Of a DNA stretch of 64,000 nt, positions 46,718-57,016 are shown in pieces; within the stretch, counting starts at the first letter, position 1; the number at the start of each line of letters is the position of its first letter. Both the position numbers and the translations under genes were made by a program. The DNA is from Hymenobacter ginkgonis. GTDB taxonomy: Bacteria > Bacteroidota > Bacteroidia > Cytophagales > Hymenobacteraceae. The notes under the pieces are model-generated. The model saw nothing but the letters and a program-made list of their open reading frames with translations. It did no database searches and was not told the DNA's origin. The stretch covers positions 62,001 to 126,000 of the forward strand of contig NZ_WQKZ01000004.1 of the NCBI RefSeq assembly GCF_009755225.1. Direction: 5' to 3'.

Positions 46718-49700
46718 ATGCGCCAACGCTGCCTGCTGCCGCTGCTGTTTTTGTCGTTGCTTTCTGCGTTTTCTTGCTCGAAGAAAACCGACCAAAACCA
46801 AGCTGCGGCGGCTAGCCAAGCCGCCGGCGAAGAAATTGACCCGTACCAGAACTTGGTCTTCACGTTTGAAGAGCCAGTAGTACCGGCCAGCCAGGTAAAC
46901 CACTGGGATACTACGCGCTACGTAGCTTTCGAACCTGCCATTAAAGGCAAGTTTAAGTGGGCGAACGACGGGCGCGAGCTGGTATTCTCGCCGCTAGAGC
47001 CGTTTCGGCCGAGCACGGCCTTTGCGGCTAGTTTGCGCACGGCCGCCTTGCCCTCAGGCAAGCAAAAGCTGACGTTGAGCCGCCCGAAATTTCACACGCC
47101 GTTTCTGGACCTCAGCGGGGCACAGGTGTTTTTTGGGCGCAGCAACCGGGCGGCGGGTACCGCCGAGCTGCGAGCCAACGTGCAATTCAACTACCCGGTG
47201 CGACCAGCCGACTTGCGCCCCCTTTTGCGCGTGAGCCAAAACGGCCATCCGATAGCTTTTACGCTCACCGCCGCGGAGCCCGACCGCACGCTGGCTATTG
47301 CTATCAACCAAGATGTTAAGCCTGGCCAGCCGCTGCATTTTGAGGTTTTGCCGGGGCTGCAAGCCGTGGCTGGCAGCCAGGCGACTACCCAGCCGCTACT
47401 AGCCGACAGCGAGGTGCCCGACCAGCAAACGCTGCAAGTGCGCGAGCTAACCGGCCAGATACTAGACGGCAAAGCGGTAGTAACGCTGCTGACTAACCAG
47501 CCCGTGTCAGTGGCTGATATCCAGCCGCTTCTGAAAGTGACGCCCGCCGTGCCCTACGAGGTAGAAGCCTTGGAAAGCGGCTTGGCGCTGCGCGGCGGCT
47601 TCGAGGTCGGCAAAACCTACCAAGTGCGCATTGACCCCGGCCTGCGCGGCACGCTGGGCGGGCAGCTGGCGGAGAAGTTTGACCAAGGCGTAAGCTTCGG
47701 CGACAGCCAGCCGAGCATCAGCTTTGCCAGTACTGATAAAGCCATGTACCTCAATGCGCTGGGCAATCGCAACCTGGGCCTGCGGCTGAATGAGGTGGCC
47801 AACGTGAAGGTGACCGTGGCGAAGGTATACGCCAGCAACATCCAAGAAATATTGCGCACCGATAAGCAGTATGGCTACGAACCCAATGAGGACGGCGAAC
47901 CCGAGCAAGACGAAAACGGCGACTACGTAGACCGCAGCTACCAATATTATGACCTCGAAAACCGGGGCGACGTACTTTTTACCCGCACTTACGCCACCAC
48001 CGGGCTAGCCAAGGAAAATGGCCTGCGCCTGCTGCCGCTCAACCTCAAAGACCTGGAATTCAACGCGCCGCTTAAGGGCCTCTACGTGGTACGCGTGCAA
48101 GACACCGAGCGCCAGTGGCTGCGCCAGGATAAGCTGGTGGCCCTCACCGACCTCGGCTTGATTGCCAAGCAGGGGGTAGGCGGCGGCACCGTGGTTTTTC
48201 TCAATTCGCTGCGCACGGCGCGGCCGGTGAGCGGCGCCACGGTGCGCTTCATCAGCACCAACAACCAGCTGATGGGCACCGCCATTACCAACGGCCAAGG
48301 CGTGGCGCGCTTCGACAGCGTAGCCGGCAGCCCCCTGCGCCTGGGCATGGTGCTAGCCACCCGCGACGCCGATTTTACGTTTTTGAGCCTCAAGGGCAGC
48401 CGGGTCGAAACATCGCGTTTTGAGGTGGGCGGCCTGACCAGCAATGCCGCGCATTACCAGGCATTTCTGTACGGCGACCGCGACCTATACCGGCCCGGCG
48501 ACACCATCCATACCAACGTGGTGGTGCGCACTGAGGATTGGCACACGCCGCCCGCCGGCCTACCCGTGAAGGTGCGCCTGCTGCTGCCCACGGGCAAGGA
48601 GTACGCCAGCTTCGGCGAAAAGCTGAGCGCCACCGGCGCGGTCGAGTCGCGCTTCATCCTACCCCCCACCGTGATGACGGGCCTCTACGAGCTCGAAGTG
48701 CTGACCGGCAACGACGTGCTGCTGACCTCGAAAGCGGTGAGCGTGGAGGAATTTATCCCTGACCGGTTGAAAGTGACCGTTACGGCCGCGCCCACCGTGC
48801 TGCGCCCGGCCCAGACCGTGACGGCCACCATCGCGGCGCAAAACTTGTTTGGGCCGCCCGCTGCCGGGCGCAAGTTCGAAGTCGAGTTTTCGCTGAAGGA
48901 AAAGAAGTTTTCAGCCAAGAATTACCCCGAGTATAACTTCGACATCAACACCGGCGAGCGGCCCAGCCGCTCTACTACCGAGGGCGAAGAAGGCAGCGAA
49001 GAGCCCAGTTCGGGCATCGCGCAACGCTTCCAAAAGTCGGTGAGCCAGGGCGCTACTGACGCCGCCGGGCGTGGCACCGCCACCTACGTGCTGCCCGATG
49101 CGCGCGACTTAGGCACGCTGGAGGGGGTAGCCTTTGCTACTGTATTCGACGAAACCGGCCGGCCCGTTAACCGCTTGGCTACCTTCGAGGTACAGACGCA
49201 AGCCACCCTATTTGGCATTGCCAAAGTGCCCGAGCTGGTGAGCACCCGGCAGGCGCTGCCGCTTAAGCTGCTGGCCCTCACGCCGGGCGGCCAGCCCGCG
49301 CGGGCCACGGCGCAGGTGCGCATTGTGCGGCTGCTCTGGGAAACCGTGCTCGAGCGCCAGGGCGGGCGCTACATCTATAATTCGCAGAAGCGCGAGCAGG
49401 TGCTGAGTAGCCAAACGCAGTCGGTAGGGGTAGGCACCAGCTTCACTTTCACGCCGACTTACTCGGGCGAGTACGAGGTGCGGGTGAGCCGGCCGGGCGC
49501 GGCAAGCTACGTGGCAGCGCACTTCTACGCCTACGGCAGCGGCGACACGGCCGGCAACTCGTTTGAGGTCAACACCGAAGGCGAGGTAACGATTGAGGCC
49601 GACAAGCCGAAGTACGAGCCCGGCCAAACCGCACAGCTCCTACTGAAAACGCCCTTCCCCGGTCGCATCTTGGTGACGGTAGAACGCGACCGGGTGTTCG

Positions 49701-52258
49701 ATCATTTCTACGTCGATACCGACCAGAAATCGGCGCGCGTGAGCATTCCCATCCGCACTGGGCACGTGCCGAATGTGTACGTCACGGCCACCGCCATCCG
49801 GCCCATCACCGACAATTCCCTACCCCTCACCGTGGCGCGGGGCTTCGTGCCACTGACGGTGGAAAAGCCGGGCGCGCACCTAGCCGTCAGCATCAAGGCA
49901 CCGGAGCTGAGCCGTTCGCAGGTGTTCCAAACGGTGGAGGTGCACACGGCGCCCCGCGCGCAAGTCACGCTGGCCGTGGTAGATGAAGGCATTTTGCAGC
50001 GCAAAAACTACCACACGCCCGACCCTTACGGCTACTTCTACCAGAAGCGGGCGCTTGAAGTCAATGCCTTCGACGTGTACCCCTTCCTGCTGCCCGAGAT
50101 GGGCACCAGCAGCAGCGGCGGCGACGCGGCCGACCTCGCCCGCCGCACTACCCCCGTGCCCAGCCGCCGCGTAAAGTTGGTGGCCAAATGGAGCGGTATT
50201 CTTACTGCCGACGCCTCAGGAGTAGTGCGCTATAAGGTGCGCGTGCCACAGTTTAGTGGCGCGCTGCGCGTGATGGCTGTGGCTTACAAAGACGACGCTT
50301 TCGGCAACGCCGAGCAAACCATGCGCGTGGCCGACCCAGTAGTGATTTCGACGGCCCTACCCCGCTTTATGAGCCCCGGCGACACGATTGACGTGCCGGT
50401 TACGCTGACGAATACAACCAAGGATAGAATTTTCGTCAAGGTTACAAAGCAACTTACTGGCCCACTCATTTCTGCTGAACCCATTACGGAAAACGGAGTT
50501 GATGGAATTAGTATGAAAGGGCGAAACGAGGAATGGACTGTACCGCTGCTGCCTAATAAAGAGAGCAGAATCACTTTCCACATCGGTGCTCGGCAAACTA
50601 TTGGCAACGGTAGCGTCAAGATTGTCGCCGTTGGCTTAAAAGGCTCAACGGAGACTTTCTCCGAACTCATCGAAATCCCCATCCGCCCGGCCGCGCCGCT
50701 CGAAAAGCGCACCGGCAACGGCGAGGTAGCGGCTGGTACGCCCGCCGTGCTCAACCTGCGCACCGATTTCCTACCCTCCTCCTTGCGCAGCAAGCTGGTG
50801 CTGAGCCGCTCGCCGCTCATCCAGTTTTCTAAAGACCTGAGCTACTTGCTGCAATACCCCTACGGCTGCCTGGAGCAAACCGTGTCGGCGGCGTTCCCGC
50901 AGCTGTATTTCGGCGATTTAGCGGCCACGCTTCAGCAAAAACCGGGGGGTAGGGCCCAGCGCTACAACCCCAACTACAACGTGCAGGAGGCCATCCGCAA
51001 AATAGAAGCGATGCAGCTCTACAACGGCAGCCTGAGCTACTGGCCGGGCGGCGACTACGACAACTGGTGGGCCACTGCCTACGCCGCGCATTTTCTGCTC
51101 GAAGCCAAGCAAGCCGGCTTCGCCGTGAACCAGAGCACCCTCGATAAGGTGCTGCACTACTTGCAGTTTCGCCTCAAGAAGCGCGAAACGGAGCCTTATC
51201 AGTATTTCACCGTCGATGGCCTGGCCCGGCAGCGCATCATTGCCAAGCGCGAAATCACCTACTCGCTCTACGTGTTGGCGCTGGCCGGCCGCCAAGATGC
51301 CGTGGCGCTGAATTATTACAAGGCCAACCGGCCGCTGCTCACTTTGGAGGCGCGCTTTCTGCTGGCCTGCACCTACGCGCTGGGCGGGCAGCAGCGGGCG
51401 TTCCAGGAGGTGCTACCCCGGCAGTTTTCAGCCGAGAAGTCGGGCCGCGAGTTGGGCGATTCGTTTGCCTCGCCCATCCGCGATGAAGCCCTGGCACTGA
51501 ATGCCTTGCTGGAAGCTGACCCGACCAACCCGCAGGTAAACGCTATTGCCCGGCAGCTGAGCCGGCAGGTGCGCACGGCGCGCTACCTCAATACCCAGGA
51601 GCGGGCGTTTGCGCTGCTGGCATTGGGCAAAATTGCGCGCCGCAGCCAGGCCAGCACCACCACTGCTACGCTGCTGGCCGACGGCAAGGAAATCGGCAAA
51701 TTCAGCGGCAAAGACCTCACCGTGAACAACGTGGCCAACCGCCAGCTCACGATAAAAGCCAGCGGCGCGGGCCCGCTTTATTACTACTGGGAGGAGGAAG
51801 GTATTTCGGCCGGCGGCCGCGTGCGCGAGGAAGACAGCTACCTGAAAGTGCGCCGCGCGTTCGCCACCCGCGACGGCAGGCCAATGACCCAGGGCACCTT
51901 CCAGCAAAACGACCTGGTGATGGTCGTCATCAGCCTGCAAAGCGCCGATGCGGCCGGTGAAGTCAAGAACGTGGCCATCACCGATTTGCTACCTGCCGGG
52001 CTGGAAATCGAGAACCCGCGCCTCACTCCCAGCCGCGACATGACCAACTTCCCCGGCTTGGCCCAGCCCGACTACCTCGACGTGCGCGATGACCGCATCA
52101 ACCTCTTCACCACTGCTACCCCCAAACCCAAGTATTTCATGTACCTGGCTCGCGCCGTAAGCAAAGGCACCTTCAAGCTGGGTCCTGTGAGCGCCGATGC
52201 CATGTATAATGCGGAATATCATTCCTATAACGGGGCCGGCGTAGTGCGAGTGAAGTAG
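46718..52258 (+). CDS. Alpha-2-macroglobulin family lipoprotein
   Basis: An 1846-residue bacterial alpha-2-macroglobulin (YfhM-type). N-terminal lipoprotein signal (LLFLSLLSAFSCSKK) suggests anchoring in the periplasm. Tandem macroglobulin beta-sandwich domains follow, with a MG2-like domain (YLNALGNRNLGLRLNEVANVKVTV) and an A2M signature (AHLAVSIKAPELSRSQVFQTVEVH). The thioester motif CLEQ is intact (Cys1384, YPYGCLEQT), so it can trap proteases by covalent bonding. In E. coli the homologous yfhM gene is paired with pbpC; here PBP1C is also nearby, but separated by four light-signalling genes. Its stop is followed by a 101-base gap before bphO. Confidence 0.92.
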   Translation: MRQRCLLPLLFLSLLSAFSCSKKTDQNQAAAASQAAGEEIDPYQNLVFTFEEPVVPASQVNHWDTTRYVAFEPAIKGKFKWANDGRELVFSPLEPFRPSTAFAASLRTAALPSGKQKLTLSRPKFHTPFLDLSGAQVFFGRSNRAAGTAELRANVQFNYPVRPADLRPLLRVSQNGHPIAFTLTAAEPDRTLAIAINQDVKPGQPLHFEVLPGLQAVAGSQATTQPLLADSEVPDQQTLQVRELTGQILDGKAVVTLLTNQPVSVADIQPLLKVTPAVPYEVEALESGLALRGGFEVGKTYQVRIDPGLRGTLGGQLAEKFDQGVSFGDSQPSISFASTDKAMYLNALGNRNLGLRLNEVANVKVTVAKVYASNIQEILRTDKQYGYEPNEDGEPEQDENGDYVDRSYQYYDLENRGDVLFTRTYATTGLAKENGLRLLPLNLKDLEFNAPLKGLYVVRVQDTERQWLRQDKLVALTDLGLIAKQGVGGGTVVFLNSLRTARPVSGATVRFISTNNQLMGTAITNGQGVARFDSVAGSPLRLGMVLATRDADFTFLSLKGSRVETSRFEVGGLTSNAAHYQAFLYGDRDLYRPGDTIHTNVVVRTEDWHTPPAGLPVKVRLLLPTGKEYASFGEKLSATGAVESRFILPPTVMTGLYELEVLTGNDVLLTSKAVSVEEFIPDRLKVTVTAAPTVLRPAQTVTATIAAQNLFGPPAAGRKFEVEFSLKEKKFSAKNYPEYNFDINTGERPSRSTTEGEEGSEEPSSGIAQRFQKSVSQGATDAAGRGTATYVLPDARDLGTLEGVAFATVFDETGRPVNRLATFEVQTQATLFGIAKVPELVSTRQALPLKLLALTPGGQPARATAQVRIVRLLWETVLERQGGRYIYNSQKREQVLSSQTQSVGVGTSFTFTPTYSGEYEVRVSRPGAASYVAAHFYAYGSGDTAGNSFEVNTEGEVTIEADKPKYEPGQTAQLLLKTPFPGRILVTVERDRVFDHFYVDTDQKSARVSIPIRTGHVPNVYVTATAIRPITDNSLPLTVARGFVPLTVEKPGAHLAVSIKAPELSRSQVFQTVEVHTAPRAQVTLAVVDEGILQRKNYHTPDPYGYFYQKRALEVNAFDVYPFLLPEMGTSSSGGDAADLARRTTPVPSRRVKLVAKWSGILTADASGVVRYKVRVPQFSGALRVMAVAYKDDAFGNAEQTMRVADPVVISTALPRFMSPGDTIDVPVTLTNTTKDRIFVKVTKQLTGPLISAEPITENGVDGISMKGRNEEWTVPLLPNKESRITFHIGARQTIGNGSVKIVAVGLKGSTETFSELIEIPIRPAAPLEKRTGNGEVAAGTPAVLNLRTDFLPSSLRSKLVLSRSPLIQFSKDLSYLLQYPYGCLEQTVSAAFPQLYFGDLAATLQQKPGGRAQRYNPNYNVQEAIRKIEAMQLYNGSLSYWPGGDYDNWWATAYAAHFLLEAKQAGFAVNQSTLDKVLHYLQFRLKKRETEPYQYFTVDGLARQRIIAKREITYSLYVLALAGRQDAVALNYYKANRPLLTLEARFLLACTYALGGQQRAFQEVLPRQFSAEKSGRELGDSFASPIRDEALALNALLEADPTNPQVNAIARQLSRQVRTARYLNTQERAFALLALGKIARRSQASTTTATLLADGKEIGKFSGKDLTVNNVANRQLTIKASGAGPLYYYWEEEGISAGGRVREEDSYLKVRRAFATRDGRPMTQGTFQQNDLVMVVISLQSADAAGEVKNVAITDLLPAGLEIENPRLTPSRDMTNFPGLAQPDYLDVRDDRINLFTTATPKPKYFMYLARAVSKGTFKLGPVSADAMYNAEYHSYNGAGVVRVK

Positions 52259-52359
52259 TTAGCTGGCTGAGGAGTGGGCTTCATCCGCCACTAGGCGCTT
52301 GCTCCTCAACCGCAAACTTTAGCAGGAACCGGTTTCTTTGTACTTGAAACCCGCTACCC

Positions 52360-52926
52360 ATGCTACCCCCCTCCGAAACGCCGACCATCTTGCAAGCCTT
52401 GCGCGCCGAAACCCGGCCCGCGCACGACCTGCTAGAGCAAAACCACTTCAACCAAAGCCTTGCGGCGGGCACGCTGAGCTACGCGGCCACGGCGCATTTT
52501 TTGGCGAAGATGTACGGCTTTTTGGTGCCCTACGAGGCGCGGCTGCGCCAGCAAAACCTAGGGCCGGAGTGGGAAGCCGAGGCCCGCCAGCGCGCCCACC
52601 TTATCCTGGAAGATTTGCAGGTGCCGGCTTCAGCCTTAGCACTTTGCCCCATTATGCCACCGCTGGCCAGCTGGCCGCAGCTGCTGGGCGCCATGTACGT
52701 GCTGGAGGGCTCGACGCTGGGTGGGCAAGTGATAGCGCGGCAGCTAGCGAAGGCCGATATTCCGCTGCGCACGTATTTTGGGGGTTACGGCGCACAAACT
52801 GGGCCGCGGTGGAAGGCCTTTTGCCAGCTGCTGGCCGCGGCCGCTACCCCCGCTAATCAGGCCGAGATTGTGCAGTCGGCTAGCCTTACTTTTCAGCAAC
52901 TATCCGCATGGCTCAATCAGCCGTAA
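52360..52926 (+). CDS. Biliverdin-producing heme oxygenase
   Basis: A 188-residue all-helical heme oxygenase of the HmuO/BphO type. The heme-binding His is seen in RPAHDLLEQNHF, with MYGFLVPYEARL and the distal helix YVLEGSTLGGQVIARQL, whose glycine-rich kink is a heme oxygenase hallmark. It splits heme to biliverdin, the chromophore of the phytochrome encoded next. Its 3' end overlaps the phytochrome gene by 19 bases, so the two are translationally linked. Weak TTTCTTTG box at 52333-52340. The ATG at 52360 fits the family start. Confidence 0.93.
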   Translation: MLPPSETPTILQALRAETRPAHDLLEQNHFNQSLAAGTLSYAATAHFLAKMYGFLVPYEARLRQQNLGPEWEAEARQRAHLILEDLQVPASALALCPIMPPLASWPQLLGAMYVLEGSTLGGQVIARQLAKADIPLRTYFGGYGAQTGPRWKAFCQLLAAAATPANQAEIVQSASLTFQQLSAWLNQP

Positions 52927-55223
52927 GCTTCACCGATGAAAGCCTCGTGGGGGCTACCATCACCCTCACCAACTGCGACCGCGAGCCCATCCATATTCCG
53001 GGGCTGGTGCAGCCCTACGGCTTTCTGCTGTGCCTGGCTGAGGATACTCACCGCATTGTGCAGGCTAGTGCTAACACCCAGGCGCTCATAGGCCTAGCGG
53101 CCGAAGACTTGCTGGGCAAAGGTCTGGAGGAGCTACTGGGGCCCGGCCGCTTGGCCGAGGTGGCGGCGCTGCTCCCTACCCTCACCGAAACGACTAAGCT
53201 GCTGGGCGTGCGCCTCAAGCACGTGGCGGGCCAGCCGTTCTACAAGCTTATTCTGCACCGCTACGACGGGCTGCTGTGGGCCGAGTTTGAGCCCTTGGCC
53301 GAAGAGGAGGCCAGTGTGCTGAGCCTGCCCGCCCTCAACAACACGCTGAGCCAGATGCTAAGCGCGACCAACGTGCTGGATTTCTGCCAGTACGCCGTGG
53401 AGCAGGTGCGCGACATTACGGGGTTTGCGCGGGTGGCCATGTACCGCTTTGCCGCCGACGAAAGTGGCGAAGTGGTGGCTGAAGCCAAGCGCGACGACCT
53501 CGACCCGCTGCTGGGGCTGCACTACCCGGCGACCGATATTCCGCAGCAGGCGCGGGCCATGTACCTCAAAAACTGGCTGCGCTTCATCCCCGACATCGAC
53601 TACGCGCCTACCCCCCTGGTGCCGGCCCGCACGCCCGGCACCGGCCGCCCGCCCGACATGACGTATGCGGTGCTGCGCTCGGTGTCGCCCATCCACATCG
53701 AGTATTTGCGCAACATGGGGGTAGCGGCCACCATGACTATTTCCATCATTCAGGACGGCAAGCTGTGGGGCATGGTCATGTGCCACCACGATGCCCCGCG
53801 CCTGGTGAGCTACGAGCTGCGCGAGCTGTGCCTATTTATTGGCAAAACGTTTTCGGCCCTCTTGAGTACCAAGGAGCAGCTCGAAACGCACGCCTACCAG
53901 CTGCGCTTGCAGCAGGCTCAGGTGCGGCTGCTAGAGCAGGTGAGCAACCACGTCAACTTTGTGGAGGGCCTCTACCAGCCCGTGCCCATTGTGCTCGACG
54001 TGCTGAACTGCGGCGGGGCGGCCATTTGCTTTGATGGCGAAGTGGTGCGGCTCGGCAATGCCCCTACCCCCCCGCAAATTCGGGAGCTGGCTACCTGGCT
54101 CGACGAGCACTTGGAGGAAGACGTTTTTCATACGGATTCCTACGCCCGGCTCAACCAGGCGGGGCTGGCCATGCGCGCCACGGCCAGCGGCGTACTGGCC
54201 GTGGCCCTGGCCCAAGAGCCCGGCAACTACCTGTTCTGGTTTCGGCCCGAACTGCTGCAAACGGTGCGCTGGGCCGGCAAGCACGAGAAAGTGCACAAGA
54301 TGGAAGATGGCCAGCTGTTTCTCTCGCCCCGGCAGTCGTTTGCGGCCTGGGCCCAAACGGTTGAAAGCACCGCCGCGCCGTGGCTGCCCCTGGAGCTGGA
54401 AACTGCCAACGCCATTCGGCTGCACATTGCCGATGTGCGCCTCAAAGTATTCAACGAGTTGCAGGCCCGCGCCGCTAGTTTGGGGCGCCTCAATACCGAA
54501 CTGGCGCGCAGCAACGACGAGCTGGATTCCTTCGCCTACGTGGCCTCGCACGACCTGAAAGAGCCGCTGCGTGGCATTCACAACTACTCCATCTTCTTGC
54601 TCGAAGACTACGCCGAGCTGCTCGATGCCGACGGCGTGGACAAGCTTCAGACCTTGGTGCGCCTGAGTCAGCGCATGGAAGCCCTCATCGACTCGCTGCT
54701 GCAACTCTCGCGGGTGGGCCGCCTCGACCTCGAACTGGTGCCCACCGACATGAACGAGCTAGTGGCCGACGTGCTCGACCTGTTGCGCCCGCGCTTCGAG
54801 CAAACCCACACCACCGTGGATGTGCGCGGCCCGCTGCCCACTATCGAGGCCGATGCGGTGCGGCTGCGCGAGGTATTCAACAACCTGTTTACCAACGCCA
54901 TTAAGTACAACAACAAGCCCGAGCGGCGCATTACCGTGGGCTGGGCCCCGGCGGGCAAAGCCGGGCCGCGCGGGGCCGCCAACCCGGCCGATTACGACGT
55001 TTTTTACGTGCAGGACAATGGCATTGGCATCGAACAACGGCACCACGAAAGCATTTTCCGAATTTTTAAGCGTTTGCACGCTCAGGACAAGTTTGGTGGC
55101 GGCACGGGGGCCGGCCTCGCTATTGCCAAAAAAATGGTGGAGAAGCACGGTGGCGAACTCTGGGTAGAATCCGTACTAGGCCAAGGTGCCACATTTTATT
55201 TCTCACTGCTAAAAGCCCACTAA
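52908..55223 (+). CDS. bphP: Bacteriophytochrome sensor kinase
   Basis: A 771-residue red/far-red light sensor. PAS domain with the biliverdin-attaching cysteine Cys23 (LTNCDREPIHIPG), GAF with the DIP motif (YPATDIPQQAR), PHY with the tongue PRxSF motif (SPRQSF), then HisKA with His548 (YVASHDLKEPLRG) and HATPase (NAIKYN, DNGIGIEQ, GAGLAIAKKMVEKHG). Chromophore comes from the overlapping heme oxygenase. In place of the usual IQPHG, the chromophore pocket has VQPYG. Signal passes to the response regulator encoded next (starting on the next base) and perhaps to the hybrid kinase after it. Confidence 0.96.
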   Translation: MAQSAVSFTDESLVGATITLTNCDREPIHIPGLVQPYGFLLCLAEDTHRIVQASANTQALIGLAAEDLLGKGLEELLGPGRLAEVAALLPTLTETTKLLGVRLKHVAGQPFYKLILHRYDGLLWAEFEPLAEEEASVLSLPALNNTLSQMLSATNVLDFCQYAVEQVRDITGFARVAMYRFAADESGEVVAEAKRDDLDPLLGLHYPATDIPQQARAMYLKNWLRFIPDIDYAPTPLVPARTPGTGRPPDMTYAVLRSVSPIHIEYLRNMGVAATMTISIIQDGKLWGMVMCHHDAPRLVSYELRELCLFIGKTFSALLSTKEQLETHAYQLRLQQAQVRLLEQVSNHVNFVEGLYQPVPIVLDVLNCGGAAICFDGEVVRLGNAPTPPQIRELATWLDEHLEEDVFHTDSYARLNQAGLAMRATASGVLAVALAQEPGNYLFWFRPELLQTVRWAGKHEKVHKMEDGQLFLSPRQSFAAWAQTVESTAAPWLPLELETANAIRLHIADVRLKVFNELQARAASLGRLNTELARSNDELDSFAYVASHDLKEPLRGIHNYSIFLLEDYAELLDADGVDKLQTLVRLSQRMEALIDSLLQLSRVGRLDLELVPTDMNELVADVLDLLRPRFEQTHTTVDVRGPLPTIEADAVRLREVFNNLFTNAIKYNNKPERRITVGWAPAGKAGPRGAANPADYDVFYVQDNGIGIEQRHHESIFRIFKRLHAQDKFGGGTGAGLAIAKKMVEKHGGELWVESVLGQGATFYFSLLKAH

Positions 55224-55667
55224 GTGTCTACTCCCCTTTTGCCCATCCTTGTAGTGGAAGACAGCGCCGAGGATTTTATGGCCTTGGGCCGGGCTTTTCG
55301 CAAATACGCGCTGCAAAACCCGGTGCTGCGCTGCGCCGATGGCGACCAAGCGCTCGAATACTTGCAGGGCCATGGCAAGCATCCGGCTTGGCCCAAGTCG
55401 CTACCCGCCATTATTTTGCTCGACCTCAATATGCCCGGCACCGACGGGCGCGCCGTGCTGCATACGCTTAAGCAAGACGCGCACCTGCGCACGATTCCGG
55501 TGATTATTTTCAGCACTTCGTCGAACAGCCGCGACATCGAGGACTGCTACCGCATGGGGGCCAATAGCTACCTCACCAAGCCCATTGCCTACGCCGATTT
55601 GGAGGAGCGTATTCGCCTTATTATTGACTACTGGCTGGAGGCTTCGGAGCTGCCGGTTTTGCACTAG
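55224..55667 (+). CDS. Response regulator, Rcp1-like
   Basis: A 147-residue single-domain receiver. Acidic pair E12/D13, phosphorylated Asp67 (ILLDLNMPGTDG), the STSS switch region and Lys in LTKPIAY. It starts with GTG directly after the bphP stop codon (no gap), so it is the immediate phosphate acceptor of the phytochrome. There is no output domain: it likely passes phosphate onward or binds a partner. It resembles the regulator at 30106-30516 but lies in a different operon. Confidence 0.93.
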   Translation: MSTPLLPILVVEDSAEDFMALGRAFRKYALQNPVLRCADGDQALEYLQGHGKHPAWPKSLPAIILLDLNMPGTDGRAVLHTLKQDAHLRTIPVIIFSTSSNSRDIEDCYRMGANSYLTKPIAYADLEERIRLIIDYWLEASELPVLH

Positions 55668-55677
55668 GTAGCTGCTG

Positions 55678-56946
55678 ATGAAGAAGATATTGCTGGTCGA
55701 TGACAACGAGCAGGACCGGTTGCTCTACAAGCGCTTTCTTAAAGTAGAAGAAGGCAGCGGCGACGAGCGCATGGAACTGTTTGAGGCAGCCTCGGGCGAG
55801 GAAGCCCTGGTGATGTTCAGGCAGGTGCAACCCGACTGCGTGCTGCTCGACCACAACCTGCACGACATCGACGGCCTAGAACTGCTGGCCCAGCTGCAAA
55901 AGCTGGCCCCCCACAACAGCCTGTGCACCGTGATGATAACGGGCGGCGGCAGCGAGGCGCTGGCCGTGCGCGCCCTCAACAGCGGCGCATTCGACTACCT
56001 CGTGAAGCAGCAGTTCGACCGCGAGCTGCTGCGCAAAACGGTGCGCCACGCCATCGAAAAGAACGAGTGGCGCCAGTACCAGGCCAGCTACCACAAAGAG
56101 GTGGAGGCCACCAACCAGCAGCTGCGCGACTCGCTGGCCCAGCTGACCGCTGCCCGCCGCGAAGTGAACGAAAAAAATGCCCAGCTCGAAGCCGCCAACG
56201 CCGAAATAGAAGCCCGCAACCAGCAGTTGAGCGTGAGCAACCAGCAGCTGGCCCGCACCAACGCCGACCTCGACAACTTTGTGTACGCGGCCTCGCACGA
56301 CTTGCGCCAGCCCGTGAACAACCTGCGCGGTTTGTTTGACGAGATTCAGCACGCGGCCACCTTCGCCAACCCGGCCGATGCGCAGTTGCTGTACTTCATG
56401 GACAAGTCGCTAAGCGCACTCACTACCACCATTACCGACCTAGCCACCCTGGTAGAAGAAAACCGCCTGCCCAGCACCCAGGCCGCCGAGCCGGTGGCGC
56501 TGGCCGACGTCACGGCTGATATTCTGGAGGTTTTGCACCCGCAGGTGGTGGCTACGCAGGCCAACATTCAACTTGATTTTCGGGAGGTACCCGAAGTGCC
56601 TTACGTGCGCGGCAACCTGCGCACCATCTTGCTCAACCTGGTGGCCAATGCCCTTAAGTACCGCCACCCCGACCGGCCGCCGCATGTGCAGCTGCGCTCG
56701 CGGTGCGTGGCCGGCCAGCCCGTGCTGGAGGTGCAGGACAATGGCCTAGGCCTCGACCTAAAGCACTATGGGACTGAGTTATTTCAGTTATTTCGGCGCT
56801 TCCATCCGCAGGCAGCCGAAGGCACGGGGGTAGGGCTGTTTCTGGTCAACCGCCTGGTGCAGGCCCACGGCGGCCGCATCGAAGTGGAGAGTGAGGAAGG
56901 CCAGGGCACTACCTTTCGGGTGCATCTGGGGCCGCGGGCCGCGTAG
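55678..56946 (+). CDS. Receiver-histidine kinase hybrid
   Basis: A 422-residue protein with an N-terminal receiver (residues 1-125, Asp58 in VLLDHNL), a long coiled coil (about residues 140-200: Asn/Gln-rich QQLRDSLAQLTAARREVNEKNAQLEAANAEI), and a histidine kinase core with His207 (YAASHDLRQPVNNLRG), NALKY, DNGLGLDL and GTGVGLFLVNRLV. No membrane segment, so it is soluble. The receiver-first order suggests it is driven by phosphate from an upstream kinase and then signals further. It sits 10 bases after the bphP response regulator, closing the light-signalling operon. Confidence 0.9.
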   Translation: MKKILLVDDNEQDRLLYKRFLKVEEGSGDERMELFEAASGEEALVMFRQVQPDCVLLDHNLHDIDGLELLAQLQKLAPHNSLCTVMITGGGSEALAVRALNSGAFDYLVKQQFDRELLRKTVRHAIEKNEWRQYQASYHKEVEATNQQLRDSLAQLTAARREVNEKNAQLEAANAEIEARNQQLSVSNQQLARTNADLDNFVYAASHDLRQPVNNLRGLFDEIQHAATFANPADAQLLYFMDKSLSALTTTITDLATLVEENRLPSTQAAEPVALADVTADILEVLHPQVVATQANIQLDFREVPEVPYVRGNLRTILLNLVANALKYRHPDRPPHVQLRSRCVAGQPVLEVQDNGLGLDLKHYGTELFQLFRRFHPQAAEGTGVGLFLVNRLVQAHGGRIEVESEEGQGTTFRVHLGPRAA

Positions 56947-57016
56947 CACTTCTAAGCATAAGAGGTTGGCGCGGGCGGGCGAGCATTTCCCAGGCCCTAC
57001 CCCCCATTTTTTGGCC